DNA from: Gordonia rubripertincta
GTDB lineage: Bacteria; Actinomycetota; Actinomycetes; Mycobacteriales; Mycobacteriaceae
Length of the DNA stretch: 64,000 nt
Reading direction: 5' to 3'
NCBI RefSeq assembly: GCF_038024875.1
Contig: NZ_CP136136.1
Location: 2,914,001 to 2,978,000, forward strand
Shown: positions 25,109 to 33,865 of the stretch, in pieces
Numbering within the stretch: the first letter of the stretch is position 1
Layout of the letters: the number at the start of each line of letters is the position of its first letter
Position numbers and translations under genes: made by a program
Notes under the pieces: generated by a model
The model's input: the letters and a program-made list of their open reading frames with translations, nothing else
Told to the model about the DNA's origin: nothing
Databases searched by the model: none

Positions 25109-26047
25109 CTACAGCGGCAGGAGGATGTTCTTCACCTGCGGATCGGTGGCCAGGAATTCCTGCACGGCGGGATCTTTGAACGCGGCGACGAGGTTCTTGA
25201 TGTTGTCGGTGTTCTCCCACTCGGTGCCGATGGTCAGCTGTCCGGCGAACTCGTCGGGGGCCGGGGGAGCGTAGATCTGCTTCTCGATCGGGATGTTCGC
25301 GGCCAGGTAGTACTCGGTGTAACCGACGGTGGCGTCGAGGTCGGCCAGCGACCGGGACTGTGCGGCGAAGTCGAGCAGCACGAACTGCAGGTTGCGCGGG
25401 TTGGTGGCGATGTCCTTCTGGGTCGCCTTCCACTTGTCGATGCCGGGCTTGAGGGTGATCAGGCCGGCGCGCTCCAGCAGCCAGAGCCCCTGGGCCTCGT
25501 TCGCGGGATCGGAGTAGAGCGAGACCTTTGCGTTCTGCGGGAGGTCCTGGGGGGTCTTGTACTTGTCCGACCAGATACCGAAGCCCCAACGAAAGACCGG
25601 GGTGGCGGCGACTTCCTTGAAGTCGGGATTGGCCTCGAGGACCTGCGACAACCACAGCTTGTGCTGGTAGATGGTGCCGGCAACCTCTCCGTCGCTGACC
25701 GCGCGGTTCAGGGTCGTCGAGTCGGCGAGGCCCCTGAACGCGACCTTGATGTCGTATTTCGGTGCGACCTTCTCGGCGATGAACTCGACGAGGGCCTGCT
25801 CGGCGGCGTTGCCCTCGGCGGTGACCACGGTCAGCGTCGCGCCGGGGGTCTCGTTGGGGGAGGCCTCATCCGATCCGAGGAAGCGCCACCCGAGCACACC
25901 GGCCAGTACGGCGACGACGACCAGGGCGCCGGCGATCAGCGGCCAGCGCCGCCGCTGGGAGATCTCGATGTCGGAATTGCCTGCGGGAGGCGGTGTTTCG
26001 GACGATGTGCCCGACACGCCGGTGGCGGAACCGGTGTCTTGAGACAT
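25109..26047 (-). CDS. metQ: MetQ/NlpA-type substrate-binding protein
   Basis: A 312-residue binding protein of the MetQ family, the extracytoplasmic receptor for the MetNI importer. TLTVVTAEGNAAEQALVEFI, the TLNRAVSDGEVAGTIYQHKLWL segment and the ATNPRNLQFVLLDFA region match the family. It is unusual in having a long N-terminal cytoplasmic tail and a membrane anchor (LIAGALVVVAVLAGVLG, about 40-57) with no lipobox. The ATG at 26047 follows GAAAGG by 7 bases; a TTG 15 bases upstream is less likely. Ligand may be methionine or another organosulfur compound, given the monooxygenase gene in the operon. Confidence 0.87.
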   Translation of the reverse strand: MSQDTGSATGVSGTSSETPPPAGNSDIEISQRRRWPLIAGALVVVAVLAGVLGWRFLGSDEASPNETPGATLTVVTAEGNAAEQALVEFIAEKVAPKYDIKVAFRGLADSTTLNRAVSDGEVAGTIYQHKLWLSQVLEANPDFKEVAATPVFRWGFGIWSDKYKTPQDLPQNAKVSLYSDPANEAQGLWLLERAGLITLKPGIDKWKATQKDIATNPRNLQFVLLDFAAQSRSLADLDATVGYTEYYLAANIPIEKQIYAPPAPDEFAGQLTIGTEWENTDNIKNLVAAFKDPAVQEFLATDPQVKNILLPL

Positions 26048-26119
26048 GGTTGGACCTTTCAAGTGTGTGGTGAGGGTGATGCGAGGGGTGTACGTGCGGT
26101 GACCCGGAAAGACCTGGGG

Positions 26120-26827
26120 TCAGTGGTTGACGCGCTTGGAGGTCGCCGGGTTGAGGCTGCGTGCGAGTGCGTCGCCCGCCAGCTGAATGAGCGCCACGGT
26201 GATCACCAGCACGATGATCGTGGCGACCATGACGCCCTGGTCGAAGCGCTGGTAGCCGTAGGTGACCGCCACGTAGCCGAGGCCGCCGGCGCCGATCGTG
26301 CCGGCGATGGTCGAGTACTCGATCATCGCTATGGTGTTGATGGTCAGGCCGCCCACGATGCTCGGCAGTGCTTCGGGAACCTGTGCCTTCCAGATGATCT
26401 GGGCGTTCGAGCCGCCCGAGGCCCGGGCGACGTCGATGGTCGACGCAGGCACCGACCGCAGCGAGTTCTCCACGATGCGGGTGAAGAAGGCGATACCGGC
26501 GATCGACATCGGGACCACCGCCGCGGCGATGCCGATGTTGGTGCCGGTGACGAGGCGGGTGAACGGGATGATCGCCGTCATCAGGACCAGGAACGGCAAC
26601 GATCGGCCGATGCTGATGATCCACGACAGCGGCGTGTGCAGCGCCCGGTTCTCGAAAAGTCCACCGGGAGCCAGATTGTGGACCAGCGCACCGAGCGGGA
26701 CGCCGACGACGAGGACGACGACCATCACGATGCTGACCATGAGGACTGTGTCGATGAACGCCGGCCACAGCAGATCGGGAATCTCGTCGAGCGGCACGGT
26801 GATGGCGGCCAGGTTGATCGTGCTCAT
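26120..26827 (-). CDS. metI: MetI-type ABC transporter permease
   Basis: A 235-residue inner membrane permease with five predicted helices and the MetI loop (PEALPSIVGGLTINTIAMIEYS, the EAA motif region that contacts the ATPase). PFTRLVTGTNIGIAAAVVPMSI and GAGGLGYVAVTYGYQRFD are typical of D-methionine permeases. Its ATG overlaps the metN stop by four bases (ATGA), showing translational coupling. metQ follows 72 bases downstream. Confidence 0.92.
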   Translation of the reverse strand: MSTINLAAITVPLDEIPDLLWPAFIDTVLMVSIVMVVVLVVGVPLGALVHNLAPGGLFENRALHTPLSWIISIGRSLPFLVLMTAIIPFTRLVTGTNIGIAAAVVPMSIAGIAFFTRIVENSLRSVPASTIDVARASGGSNAQIIWKAQVPEALPSIVGGLTINTIAMIEYSTIAGTIGAGGLGYVAVTYGYQRFDQGVMVATIIVLVITVALIQLAGDALARSLNPATSKRVNH

Positions 26828-27898
26828 GCTGCCACCCCCGCCTTCTTTTTCTCGAGCGCGTCGTTGTCGGCCTGGTTCTCGATACCGCCGACGGGATCGG
26901 TGTCCGGTGCGGGTGCCTCCCCGACGCGCGCGGCGAGTCCGAGCTCGCTCGCCGCACCGACGAATGCGGACGCATGGCCGGTCGGGACGGAGACGGTGAG
27001 ATCGCCGAAGGCGGTGCCGTCGATGGTCTGGACGTTGGCTCCGAGGACCGAGATCGGGATGCCCAGGCTTCCGCCGATACGGGTGAGCCAGTCGGCCGGC
27101 ACGGTCGTCGAGTTGTAGACGACGTTGACCGCGGTCTGGTCGCCGGACGCGGACGCACTGGGGCCACGGGGCCGAAGTGCACGTCCGAGAACGGAATCCG
27201 GGTCCAGCACGAGCTCTTCGAGGCGTCCGTGTTCGACGATCCGGCCGTGGTCGAGTCGGCCGACGGTGTCGGCGACCCGCACGATGGTGTCCATCTCATG
27301 CGTGATGAAGACGACCGCGAGGCCCAACTCGTCCCGAACCTCGGTCAGCAGCCGGAGGAAGGTGTCGGTGGCGGCCGGGTCGAGTCCGGAGGTGGCCTCG
27401 TCCGACAGCAGCACCGACGGCTTCAGCGCCAGAGCACGTGCGATGCCCACACGCTGACGCTGCCCGCCCGAGAGCTGATGGGGGTACAGGTCGGCCTTGT
27501 CGGCCAGGCCGACCAGGTCGAGCAGGTCGGCGACCCGTGACTTCGTGGATGCCTTCGTCGCACCCCAGGTATTCCAGCGGCAGGGCGACGTTCTGGGCGG
27601 CGGTCCGCCGCGAGAGGAGGCTCGCGGACTGGAAGACCGTGCCGATCCGACGCCGCGCTTCGCGCAGTCCGGAGGTGCCGAGGGCGGTGAGGTCCTCACC
27701 GTTGACGACGACCTTGCCCGACGTGGGGCGCTCCAGGAGGTTGAGGCAGCGCGCGAGCGTGCTCTTGCCCGCGCCGGACGGGCCGACGACGGCGAAGATC
27801 TCGCCGGAGTCGACGGTGAACTCCACTTCGTCGAGAACAGTGGCCGGGTTCGGCGAACCGACCCCGAAAACCTTGGTGAGCCCAACGACTTCGATCAT
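26824..27898 (-). pseudogene. metN: MetN-type ABC ATPase gene with a +1 frameshift
   Basis: The N-terminal part (from ATG 27898) reads MIEVVGLTKVFG, Walker A GPSGAGKST and FQSASLLSRRTAAQNVALPL up to LEYLG, then loses the family. In the next frame the match resumes at once with ATKASTKSRVADLLDLVGL, LSGGQRQRVGIARAL, Walker B PSVLLSDEATSGLD, the His switch ITHEMD and a C-terminal NIL-like sensor domain. Removing one base from the run of four C on the plus strand (27563-27566) restores a 357-residue MetN. The gene is otherwise intact, and its neighbours metI and metQ are intact. Either a homopolymer sequencing error or a recent true mutation; programmed slippage cannot be excluded. Confidence 0.9.
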
Positions 27899-27911
27899 CG
27901 TGCGGCCCCGA

Positions 27912-29393
27912 TCACTTCGTTCCGGCGGCGGCGAGGCGGTTGCGCTCACGGATCGAGTCGTCGACCGTCGAGTTCACGCCGCCGACCCGGTAGGTCGAAC
28001 CGCGGTGGTTCTCGGGCAGGTGGTCGCCACGGCCGAAAAGCTTGTGGCGCAACGTGCCCGGGACGTACCCGCGGTCGTAGACGCCGCGGCGCTCGAGAGC
28101 GGGGATCACGTGGGTGACGATGTCCTCGAAGGAACCCGGGGTGACGGCGTAGGCGACGTTGAAGCCGTCGACGTCGGTCTCGGCCACCCAGTCCTGCAGC
28201 TGCTCGGCGACCTCGTCGCCCGAGCCGATCAGGACGGGGCCCATACCGCCGATGCCGCCCCAGGCCGCGATGTCGCGGACGCGCCACTCCTCGCCGCTCT
28301 CCGAGGCCTGTTGGAACGCGGCGACCGCCGACTGGATGGCGTTGCTCTCCACGTTGCCGATCGGCTCGTCGATGTTGTAGCTCGCGAGGTCGATGCCCAT
28401 CCAACCGGACATGAACACCAGCGCGCCCTCTTCGCTCGCATAGGACTGGTACTCGGCGGCTTTCGCGCGCGCGGCCTCGGGCGTCGAGTCGGTGATGATG
28501 GTGAGCAGTGTGTAGATCTTGGCGTCGTAGGGGTCTCGCCCGGCGAGGACGAGTTCCTCGCGGATCTTGCTCACGACGTCGCGCAGGATGGCCTTGGTGG
28601 GAGCGGCGACGAAGATGGCCTCGGCGTTCTCCGCCGCGAACCGGCGTCCGCGCGGCGACGCGCCGGCCTGGTAGATGACCGGGGAGCCCTGCGGCGACGG
28701 TTCGGACAGATGGATGCCCGGGACCTTGAAGTGCTTGCCCTCGTGTCCGATGTGGTGCACCTTGGCCGGGTCGGCGAAGATGCCCGCCTCACGGTCGCGA
28801 CGCACGGCGTCGCGTTCCCACGAACCCTCCCAGAGCTTGTAGAGCACGGTCAGGTACTCGTCGGCGTGGTCGTAGCGGTCGTCGTGTGCGAGCTGGTCGT
28901 CGTCGCCCATGTTGCGTGCACCCGACGGCAGGTAACCGGTCACGACGTTCCACCCGACGCGACCACGGGTCAGGTGGTCGAGCGTCGACATGCGGCGCGC
29001 GAACGGGTAGGGGTGCTCGAAACCGGTTGCGGTGGTGACGCCGAAGCCGAGGTTCTTGGTCGCGTGTGCCATCGCCGAGACCAGCAGCAGCGGGTCGTTG
29101 ACGGGGATCTGGGCGCCCTGTCGGATCGCAGCATCGTCGGTGCCGGACAGGACGTCGTAAGTCCCGAGGACGTCGGCGATGAACAGGCCGTCGAAGCCGC
29201 CGGTCTCCAACAGGCGGGCGAGATCGACCCAGTAGTCGATGGTGTTGTAGTTCCACGACCGGTCGCTCGGATGGCGCCACAGGCCGGGGGACTGGTGCGC
29301 AACGCAATTCATGTCGAACGCGTTGAAGCGGATCTTGCGGGTGGAGCGCGTGCCGTTGTCGGGGGTCACGGCAGGCTGGTTCTGTTCAGACAC
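27912..29393 (-). CDS. NtaA/SnaA/DszA/DmoA-type FMN-dependent monooxygenase
   Basis: A 493-residue two-component luciferase-like monooxygenase. KIRFNAFDMNCVAHQSPGLW near the start, WVDLARLLETGGFDGLFIADV, GFGVTTATGFEHPYPFARR, GRVGWNVVTGYLPSGARNMG and VIYQAGASPRGRRFAAENAEAIF identify the NtaA/DszA/DmoA branch. Members oxidise sulfones, dimethyl sulfide or aminopolycarboxylates with FMNH2 from a separate reductase. It is 13 bases upstream of metN, so monooxygenase and importer are one operon. That favours an organosulfur substrate taken up by MetNIQ. The exact compound is unknown. GTG start at 29393. Confidence 0.87.
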   Translation of the reverse strand: MSEQNQPAVTPDNGTRSTRKIRFNAFDMNCVAHQSPGLWRHPSDRSWNYNTIDYWVDLARLLETGGFDGLFIADVLGTYDVLSGTDDAAIRQGAQIPVNDPLLLVSAMAHATKNLGFGVTTATGFEHPYPFARRMSTLDHLTRGRVGWNVVTGYLPSGARNMGDDDQLAHDDRYDHADEYLTVLYKLWEGSWERDAVRRDREAGIFADPAKVHHIGHEGKHFKVPGIHLSEPSPQGSPVIYQAGASPRGRRFAAENAEAIFVAAPTKAILRDVVSKIREELVLAGRDPYDAKIYTLLTIITDSTPEAARAKAAEYQSYASEEGALVFMSGWMGIDLASYNIDEPIGNVESNAIQSAVAAFQQASESGEEWRVRDIAAWGGIGGMGPVLIGSGDEVAEQLQDWVAETDVDGFNVAYAVTPGSFEDIVTHVIPALERRGVYDRGYVPGTLRHKLFGRGDHLPENHRGSTYRVGGVNSTVDDSIRERNRLAAAGTK

Positions 29394-29449
29394 CGGAAGA
29401 ATGATGCTGACGGATGTGCGGACCCGCCATCTTTGCGCGCACGGCGAAC

Positions 29450-29455
29450 TAAAAT
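29450..29455 (+). promoter_or_regulatory. -10 box for the DinB-like gene
   Basis: TAAAAT, 6 bases before the ATG at 29462. Confidence 0.55.
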
Positions 29456-29461
29456 TGCCGC

Positions 29462-29965
29462 ATGCGTGCCACAGATGTGCTAATCGACGGTCTCGGTCGC
29501 GTCTCCGAGAATGTTCACGCAGTGCTCAGCGGCCTGGAACCCGAGGTCTTGAACCGGGCCCCGGCGCCGGGCGCCAACACGATCGCCTGGTTGGTCTGGC
29601 ATCTGACACGCGTTCAGGATGCGCAGGTCGCCGACGTCGCCGGCGCCGACGAGGTGTGGGTGAGCGCCGGCTGGGCCGAGCGATTCGATCTGCCGTTCTC
29701 GCCGGCCGACACCGGCTATGGTCATTCGACCGATGAGGTGGCCCGGGTCGTCGTCGACGATGCGGGCCTGCTCCGCGACTATTACGACGCCACGCACGCT
29801 GTCAGCGTGGACTACATTGCGGCGCTGACCGATTCGGATCTGGACCGGATCGTCGACACCAACTGGGATCCGCCGGTGACGCTCGGCGTCCGGTTGGTCA
29901 GCGTCGTCGACGACGACGCGCAACACGTCGGACAGGCCGCATATCTGCGCGGGCTGTTCGGCTGA
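29462..29965 (+). CDS. DinB/DUF664-like protein
   Basis: A 167-residue four-helix protein of the DinB/YfiT superfamily, whose actinobacterial members include mycothiol-dependent enzymes. The putative metal-binding histidines are in IAWLVWHLTRVQD (first helix pair) and in the C-terminal DDDAQHVGQAAYLRGL; a third ligand is probably His in YDATHAVSVDYI. No catalytic function can be assigned. It is transcribed away from the monooxygenase operon from its own leaderless-type promoter. Confidence 0.78.
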   Translation: MRATDVLIDGLGRVSENVHAVLSGLEPEVLNRAPAPGANTIAWLVWHLTRVQDAQVADVAGADEVWVSAGWAERFDLPFSPADTGYGHSTDEVARVVVDDAGLLRDYYDATHAVSVDYIAALTDSDLDRIVDTNWDPPVTLGVRLVSVVDDDAQHVGQAAYLRGLFG

Positions 29966-30046
29966 CACGCCGTACCGGATGGAGAGGCAGGCCGACCCTA
30001 GGGCTCCAGGCCGGTCGCCCCGTTCGCACCCGTCAGGCGCGAAGGA

Positions 30047-30463
30047 TCAGGACCTGCAGCCCTTGAAGGTCTGGAAGTCACCGGCGAATGCGGGGCCGCC
30101 CTTGCAGGTCGGGCCGTTCTTGCCGTCGACGACGACCTCGGCGCCGGGTCCGGCGATACCGATGGCCAGACCACCGCGCTCACCGGTCATGGTGACGGTG
30201 GCACCGGGGCCCAGGGCGATGGCTGCGGGGCCGGCGAAGTTGTTCGCGATGGAGCTGGCCTTACCGCCGTTGTCGGTGATGGCGAGTGCGAGACCGTTGG
30301 GGCCGGACTCGGCGCTACAGGATGTCGTGGAGGAGCTCTGACCGGGCAGGGCCGGACACACCGACGGTGCCGCACCCGCCGACGGGGCGGCGGCGAGCGA
30401 TACTGCGGTGGCACCTGCCGCCGCGACGACGAAACCGAGGGCTGTACGCGCAACTGTCTTCAT
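30047..30463 (-). CDS. Small secreted protein of unknown function
   Basis: A 138-residue protein with a Sec signal peptide (hydrophobic GFVVAAAGATAVSLAAA, cleavage after SAGA). The mature part of about 105 residues is Gly/Ala-rich with four cysteines (SVCPAL, TTSCSAE, PTCKGG, FKGCRS), suggesting two disulfides, and beta-rich repeats around ALAITDNGGKAS and GLAIGIAGPGAEVVV. AAAGGAG lies 7 bases before the ATG at 30463. Similar small secreted proteins occur in Gordonia-type genomes; I do not recognise a functional family. Confidence 0.75.
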   Translation of the reverse strand: MKTVARTALGFVVAAAGATAVSLAAAPSAGAAPSVCPALPGQSSSTTSCSAESGPNGLALAITDNGGKASSIANNFAGPAAIALGPGATVTMTGERGGLAIGIAGPGAEVVVDGKNGPTCKGGPAFAGDFQTFKGCRS

Positions 30464-30593
30464 TTTCGGACTCCTTTGTCGAGTACTCGTCGAGTACCGG
30501 GTTGGGTGTCGTGCACATGCGATTCGGATTCGCCGCGGGGCCGGATGGGCGGCCGGGGAACTCGTCCCGCACGAGGTGAGTGCCCACTGCGCG

Positions 30594-30599
30594 TAAGTT
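30594..30599 (+). promoter_or_regulatory. -10 box for the LLM oxidoreductase gene
   Basis: TAAGTT, 6 bases before the GTG at 30606. Confidence 0.5.
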
Positions 30600-30605
30600 G
30601 AAACC

Positions 30606-31538
30606 GTGCAATTGCGAATCTTCACCGAACCCCAGCAAGGTGCGACCTACGACCAGCTGCTCGCCGTGGCGAAGGCGACCGAGGATCTCGGTTACGACGC
30701 CTTCTTCCGCTCCGACCACTACAGCGGCATGGGTGGCGACGGGTTGCCGGGCCCGTCCGACGCGTGGATCACGCTGGCAGGTCTCGCGCGCGAGACCTCG
30801 CGCATCCGTCTGGGCACGCTGGTCTCGTCGGCCACCTTCCGTCTTCCGGGCCCGTTCGCGATCGCGGTCGCCAACGTCGACCAGATGAGCGGCGGCCGAA
30901 TCGAACTCGGGCTCGGCGCCGGCTGGTACGAGCCCGAACACGAGGCCTACGGCATCCCGTTCCCGTCGATCAAGGAACGGTTCGATCGTCTGGAGGAGAG
31001 CTTCGAGATCATCACCGGGCTGTGGGGTACGCCCGAGGGTAGTCAGTTCGACTACCGCGGTGAGCATTTCCGGCTCACCAACTCGCCGGCACTCCCGAAG
31101 CCGGTGCAGACCCCGCGCCCGCCGATCATCGTCGGTGGCAGCGGCAAGAAGCGCACCCCGGCGTTGGCGGCGCGGTTCGCCGACGAGTTCAACGTGGTGT
31201 TCCAGCCCGTCGACGTCGCCGGCGAGCTGATCGGCAACGTGCGGGCAGCCTGCGCCGCGGCGGGGCGTCGCCCCGAGACCATGACATACTCGGGAGCACT
31301 CGTCTTGTGTTGCGGCAGCACCGAAGCCGAGTTCCGCAGTCGCGCCGAGGCGATCGGCCGGGAGCCGGACGAACTGCGTGAGAACGGCGCCGCGGGCACA
31401 CCGGACGAGGTCGCGGCAAAGATCGAGAGCTATCGCGAACTCGGTATCACCCGGATGTATCTCCAGACACTGGATCTCGACGACCTCGACCACCTCGACC
31501 TCGTCGCGTCGAAGGTGGCACCGCAGCTCGGCGGTTGA
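30606..31538 (+). CDS. Luciferase-like (LLM class) F420-dependent oxidoreductase
   Basis: A 310-residue single-domain luciferase-like protein. LRIFTEPQQGATYDQLLAVA at the start, GYDAFFRSDHYSGMGG, RIRLGTLVSSATFRLPG, GRIELGLGAGWYEPEHEAYG and PPIIVGGSGKKRTPALAARFAD match the actinobacterial F420-dependent LLM group. Such enzymes use F420 or FMN for hydride transfers in many pathways; the substrate is not predictable. It ends 13 bases before the convergent pirin gene. Confidence 0.83.
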   Translation: MQLRIFTEPQQGATYDQLLAVAKATEDLGYDAFFRSDHYSGMGGDGLPGPSDAWITLAGLARETSRIRLGTLVSSATFRLPGPFAIAVANVDQMSGGRIELGLGAGWYEPEHEAYGIPFPSIKERFDRLEESFEIITGLWGTPEGSQFDYRGEHFRLTNSPALPKPVQTPRPPIIVGGSGKKRTPALAARFADEFNVVFQPVDVAGELIGNVRAACAAAGRRPETMTYSGALVLCCGSTEAEFRSRAEAIGREPDELRENGAAGTPDEVAAKIESYRELGITRMYLQTLDLDDLDHLDLVASKVAPQLGG

Positions 31539-31551
31539 CCCGGCAGCGGGC

Positions 31552-32280
31552 TCAGGCGATGCCGGCGTGCATCTCCCAGAACAGGATCTCGGCTCCGCCG
31601 GGGCTGTTCAGCGAGATCTCGCCGGCCCTTCTCGTGCGCACGGCATCACCCTCGCCGAGGGTGTGACCGTCGACGTCAACGCTCCCTCGTGCGACGTACA
31701 GGTGACCGTAGGGTGCGGCGGGCAGCGTCACCGTCTTGCCGGCGGGCATTCGCGCCACATGCAGGGCGGCGGCGGAGTTGTTGATAGTCACCGGTGCCGT
31801 CGTCGCGTGGCGGGACAGTCCGGAGACGACGACCACGAGTTCGCCGTTCGCCAGTGCGTCGGTGACGTCGGCCTCGGTGTACCCGGGTTCCAGGCCCGCC
31901 TCGTCCGGCGCTACCCACATCTGGACCACACGCAGGTCGGTGCCGTCGAGGCGTCCGGTCGCGTTGCCCTCGCTGTGGGCGATCCCGCGGCCGGCCGTCA
32001 TGCGTTGTACCACGCCGGGTTTCAGGATGCCGTTGTTGCCCGTGGAATCGCGGTGGCGCAGTGCTCCGTCGAGGACCCACGTGACGATCTCGGCGTCACG
32101 GTGCTGATGGCGGTCGAGTCCCTCGCCCGCGTCGACCCGATCGTCGTTGTGCACGAGCAGGACTCCGTGGGCGTTCGCGGCGAGGTCGAAGTTGCCCGTC
32201 GCCGGGAAGGACTGCCAGGACTCGAGCCACTCGTTGCGCCAGTGATGGCGCTCGGCGGCGCGGATGATGTTGAGTGGCAT
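31552..32280 (-). CDS. Pirin family protein (YhhW-like)
   Basis: A 242-residue bicupin of the pirin/quercetinase family. The N-terminal cupin holds metal ligands in HQHRDAEIVTWVLDG with a following HRD and AGRGIAHSE, so both the HxH pair and the distal His/Glu are present. Pirins act as quercetin 2,3-dioxygenases or redox-sensing cofactors; which one here is unknown. The ATG overlaps the stop of the upstream marR gene by one base. Together with the second pirin gene upstream of marR it forms a three-gene operon. Confidence 0.87.
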   Translation of the reverse strand: MPLNIIRAAERHHWRNEWLESWQSFPATGNFDLAANAHGVLLVHNDDRVDAGEGLDRHQHRDAEIVTWVLDGALRHRDSTGNNGILKPGVVQRMTAGRGIAHSEGNATGRLDGTDLRVVQMWVAPDEAGLEPGYTEADVTDALANGELVVVVSGLSRHATTAPVTINNSAAALHVARMPAGKTVTLPAAPYGHLYVARGSVDVDGHTLGEGDAVRTRRAGEISLNSPGGAEILFWEMHAGIA

Positions 32281-32762
32281 CAGCTTTCCTGGTTTCTCGG
32301 GTGGGTGGCGTCGAGATGCGCGGCGAGTCTTTCCATCACCGCGCGCAGTTCGCGTCCGTCCGAGGGGCGGAGTGCGGTGAAGAACAGGTCGTCGACGCAC
32401 CGACCGTGGTCGTGGGCGGCTTCGCGGAAAGCGGCACGCCCGGCGTCGGTGAGGACCGCGTAGCTACCACGCCGGTCCTCGGCGGCGCGTTCGCGCTGCA
32501 GCCAACCGCGTTTGACCATCGCGTCGACCTGGTAGGACAGACGCGACGTGGAGAACACCATGCGGTGCGACAGGTCTCGCATCCGCAGTCGGCCGCCCTC
32601 GCTCTCGTGCAGGATGAGCAGCATGCTGTAGTCGGCGAGACTCATCCCGGCGGTGGCACGTAGGTCGTCGTCGAGCATGGTCTGCAGCCGCGCGGCGGTC
32701 TCGATGAAGACGCGCCACGCGGCCTGCAGATCGTCGGACCCGGCGGGGGAGTGTCGGGGCAT
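32280..32762 (-). CDS. MarR family regulator
   Basis: A 160-residue winged-helix repressor. The MarR core is clear: SLADYSMLLILHESEGGRLR, RMRDLSHRMVFSTSRLSYQVD as the recognition helix, the wing ERAAEDRRGSYAVLTDAGRAAF and a C-terminal dimer helix. It sits between two pirin genes on the same strand (one-base overlap downstream, 3 bases from the upstream stop). The perfect palindrome in front of the first gene of the operon is its likely site. MarR proteins often sense phenolics or oxidants. Confidence 0.9.
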   Translation of the reverse strand: MPRHSPAGSDDLQAAWRVFIETAARLQTMLDDDLRATAGMSLADYSMLLILHESEGGRLRMRDLSHRMVFSTSRLSYQVDAMVKRGWLQRERAAEDRRGSYAVLTDAGRAAFREAAHDHGRCVDDLFFTALRPSDGRELRAVMERLAAHLDATHPRNQES

Positions 32763-32765
32763 AAA

Positions 32766-33737
32766 TCAGCGAACGGTGTGCGGCATCAGCGCATCCGGCG
32801 GGATGACACCGAGTCGGCCGGCTTGATAGTCCTCGATCGCCTCGACGAGTTGCTGCTTGGTGTTCATGACGAACGGACCGTACTGGAACACACGCTCGCG
32901 GATCGGCCGGCCGCCGAGCAGCAGGACCTCCAGCGCGGGACGGTTGCTGTCCTGCGAACCGTCGGCGGCCACGGTGATCCGGTCGCCCTTACCGAGGACC
33001 GCGAGCGATCCCTGTTCGATCGGGCGACCCTCCGCGCCGACCCGCCCACGCCCGGACAGCACGTAGACCAGCGCGTTGAACTCGGGATTCCACGGAATCG
33101 ACACCCCCGCACCCGGTTGCACCGTGGCGTGGGCCAGGGTGATAGGTGTGTGCGTCGATCCCGGCCCGCGGTGGCCGTCGATCTCGCCGGCGATGATCCG
33201 GATCAGCGACCCGGCGTCCGGGGAGGTCACCAGGCCCACCTGACCGCCCTCGAGATTCTGGTAGTTGGGTGGGAGGAACTTGTCCTTGGCGGGCAGGTTC
33301 ACCCACAGCTGGATGCCGTGGAACAGCCCGCCCGACTCGACCAGCTCGGCCGGTGGGGTCTCGATGTGGAGGATGCCGGACCCGGCCGTCATCCATTGCG
33401 TCGCACCGTCTTCGATGAGGCCGCCGCCCCCGGCGGAGTCCTGGTGGGCGAACCGGCCGTCGATCATGTAGGTCACGGTCTCGAAGCCGCGATGCGGGTG
33501 CCAGGAGGTGCCCCGCGGTTCGCCGGGTTCGTAGTCGACCTCGCCCATCTGGTCCATGTGGATGAAGGGATCGAGGTCGGCGGCGGAGACGCCGGCGAAG
33601 GCGCGCACCACCGGGAACCCTTCTCCTTCGTATCCGCGCGGTCCGCGCGTGACCGAGCGGACGGGTCGTTCGATGGCGTCGACCCCGGGCGAGGACAGGC
33701 GCGCCAGAGTCAAGGTGTCGGCGGAGACGGCAGGCAT
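32766..33737 (-). CDS. Pirin family protein (larger paralogue)
   Basis: A 323-residue pirin. The N-terminal cupin has PFIHMDQMGEVDY and the metal site TSWHPHRGFETVTYMIDG with a later His in FAHQDSAGGGG, plus TAGSGILHIE. The C-terminal domain includes NPEFNALVYVLSGRG and the pirin-C type ending GPFVMNTKQQLVEAIEDY. AAGGAG lies 7 bases before the ATG. It is the first gene of the pirin-marR-pirin operon. It is longer than the other pirin because of N-terminal and C-terminal extensions. Confidence 0.9.
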   Translation of the reverse strand: MPAVSADTLTLARLSSPGVDAIERPVRSVTRGPRGYEGEGFPVVRAFAGVSAADLDPFIHMDQMGEVDYEPGEPRGTSWHPHRGFETVTYMIDGRFAHQDSAGGGGLIEDGATQWMTAGSGILHIETPPAELVESGGLFHGIQLWVNLPAKDKFLPPNYQNLEGGQVGLVTSPDAGSLIRIIAGEIDGHRGPGSTHTPITLAHATVQPGAGVSIPWNPEFNALVYVLSGRGRVGAEGRPIEQGSLAVLGKGDRITVAADGSQDSNRPALEVLLLGGRPIRERVFQYGPFVMNTKQQLVEAIEDYQAGRLGVIPPDALMPHTVR

Positions 33738-33761
33738 GAGGTGCTCCTTCGTTCGTTAGTC

Positions 33762-33775
33762 GCTCAAATTTGAGC
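33762..33775. promoter_or_regulatory. MarR operator candidate
   Basis: Perfect 14-base palindrome GCTCAAATTTGAGC, 25 bases upstream of the pirin start codon, in AT-rich contrast to its surroundings. Such sites are typical of MarR repressors. Confidence 0.7.
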
Positions 33776-33852
33776 AACTCTGTGTGCCTCAACCGTCGAG
33801 GGCGCCGGACTATTCCTCACGCGTTCGCTCTCCCGGTGGGCGACCGGTGGGC

Positions 33853-33858
33853 GATAAT
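33853..33858 (+). promoter_or_regulatory. -10 box for the coiled-coil protein gene
   Basis: GATAAT, 7 bases before the ATG at 33866. Confidence 0.45.
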
Positions 33859-33865
33859 CCAGCCC

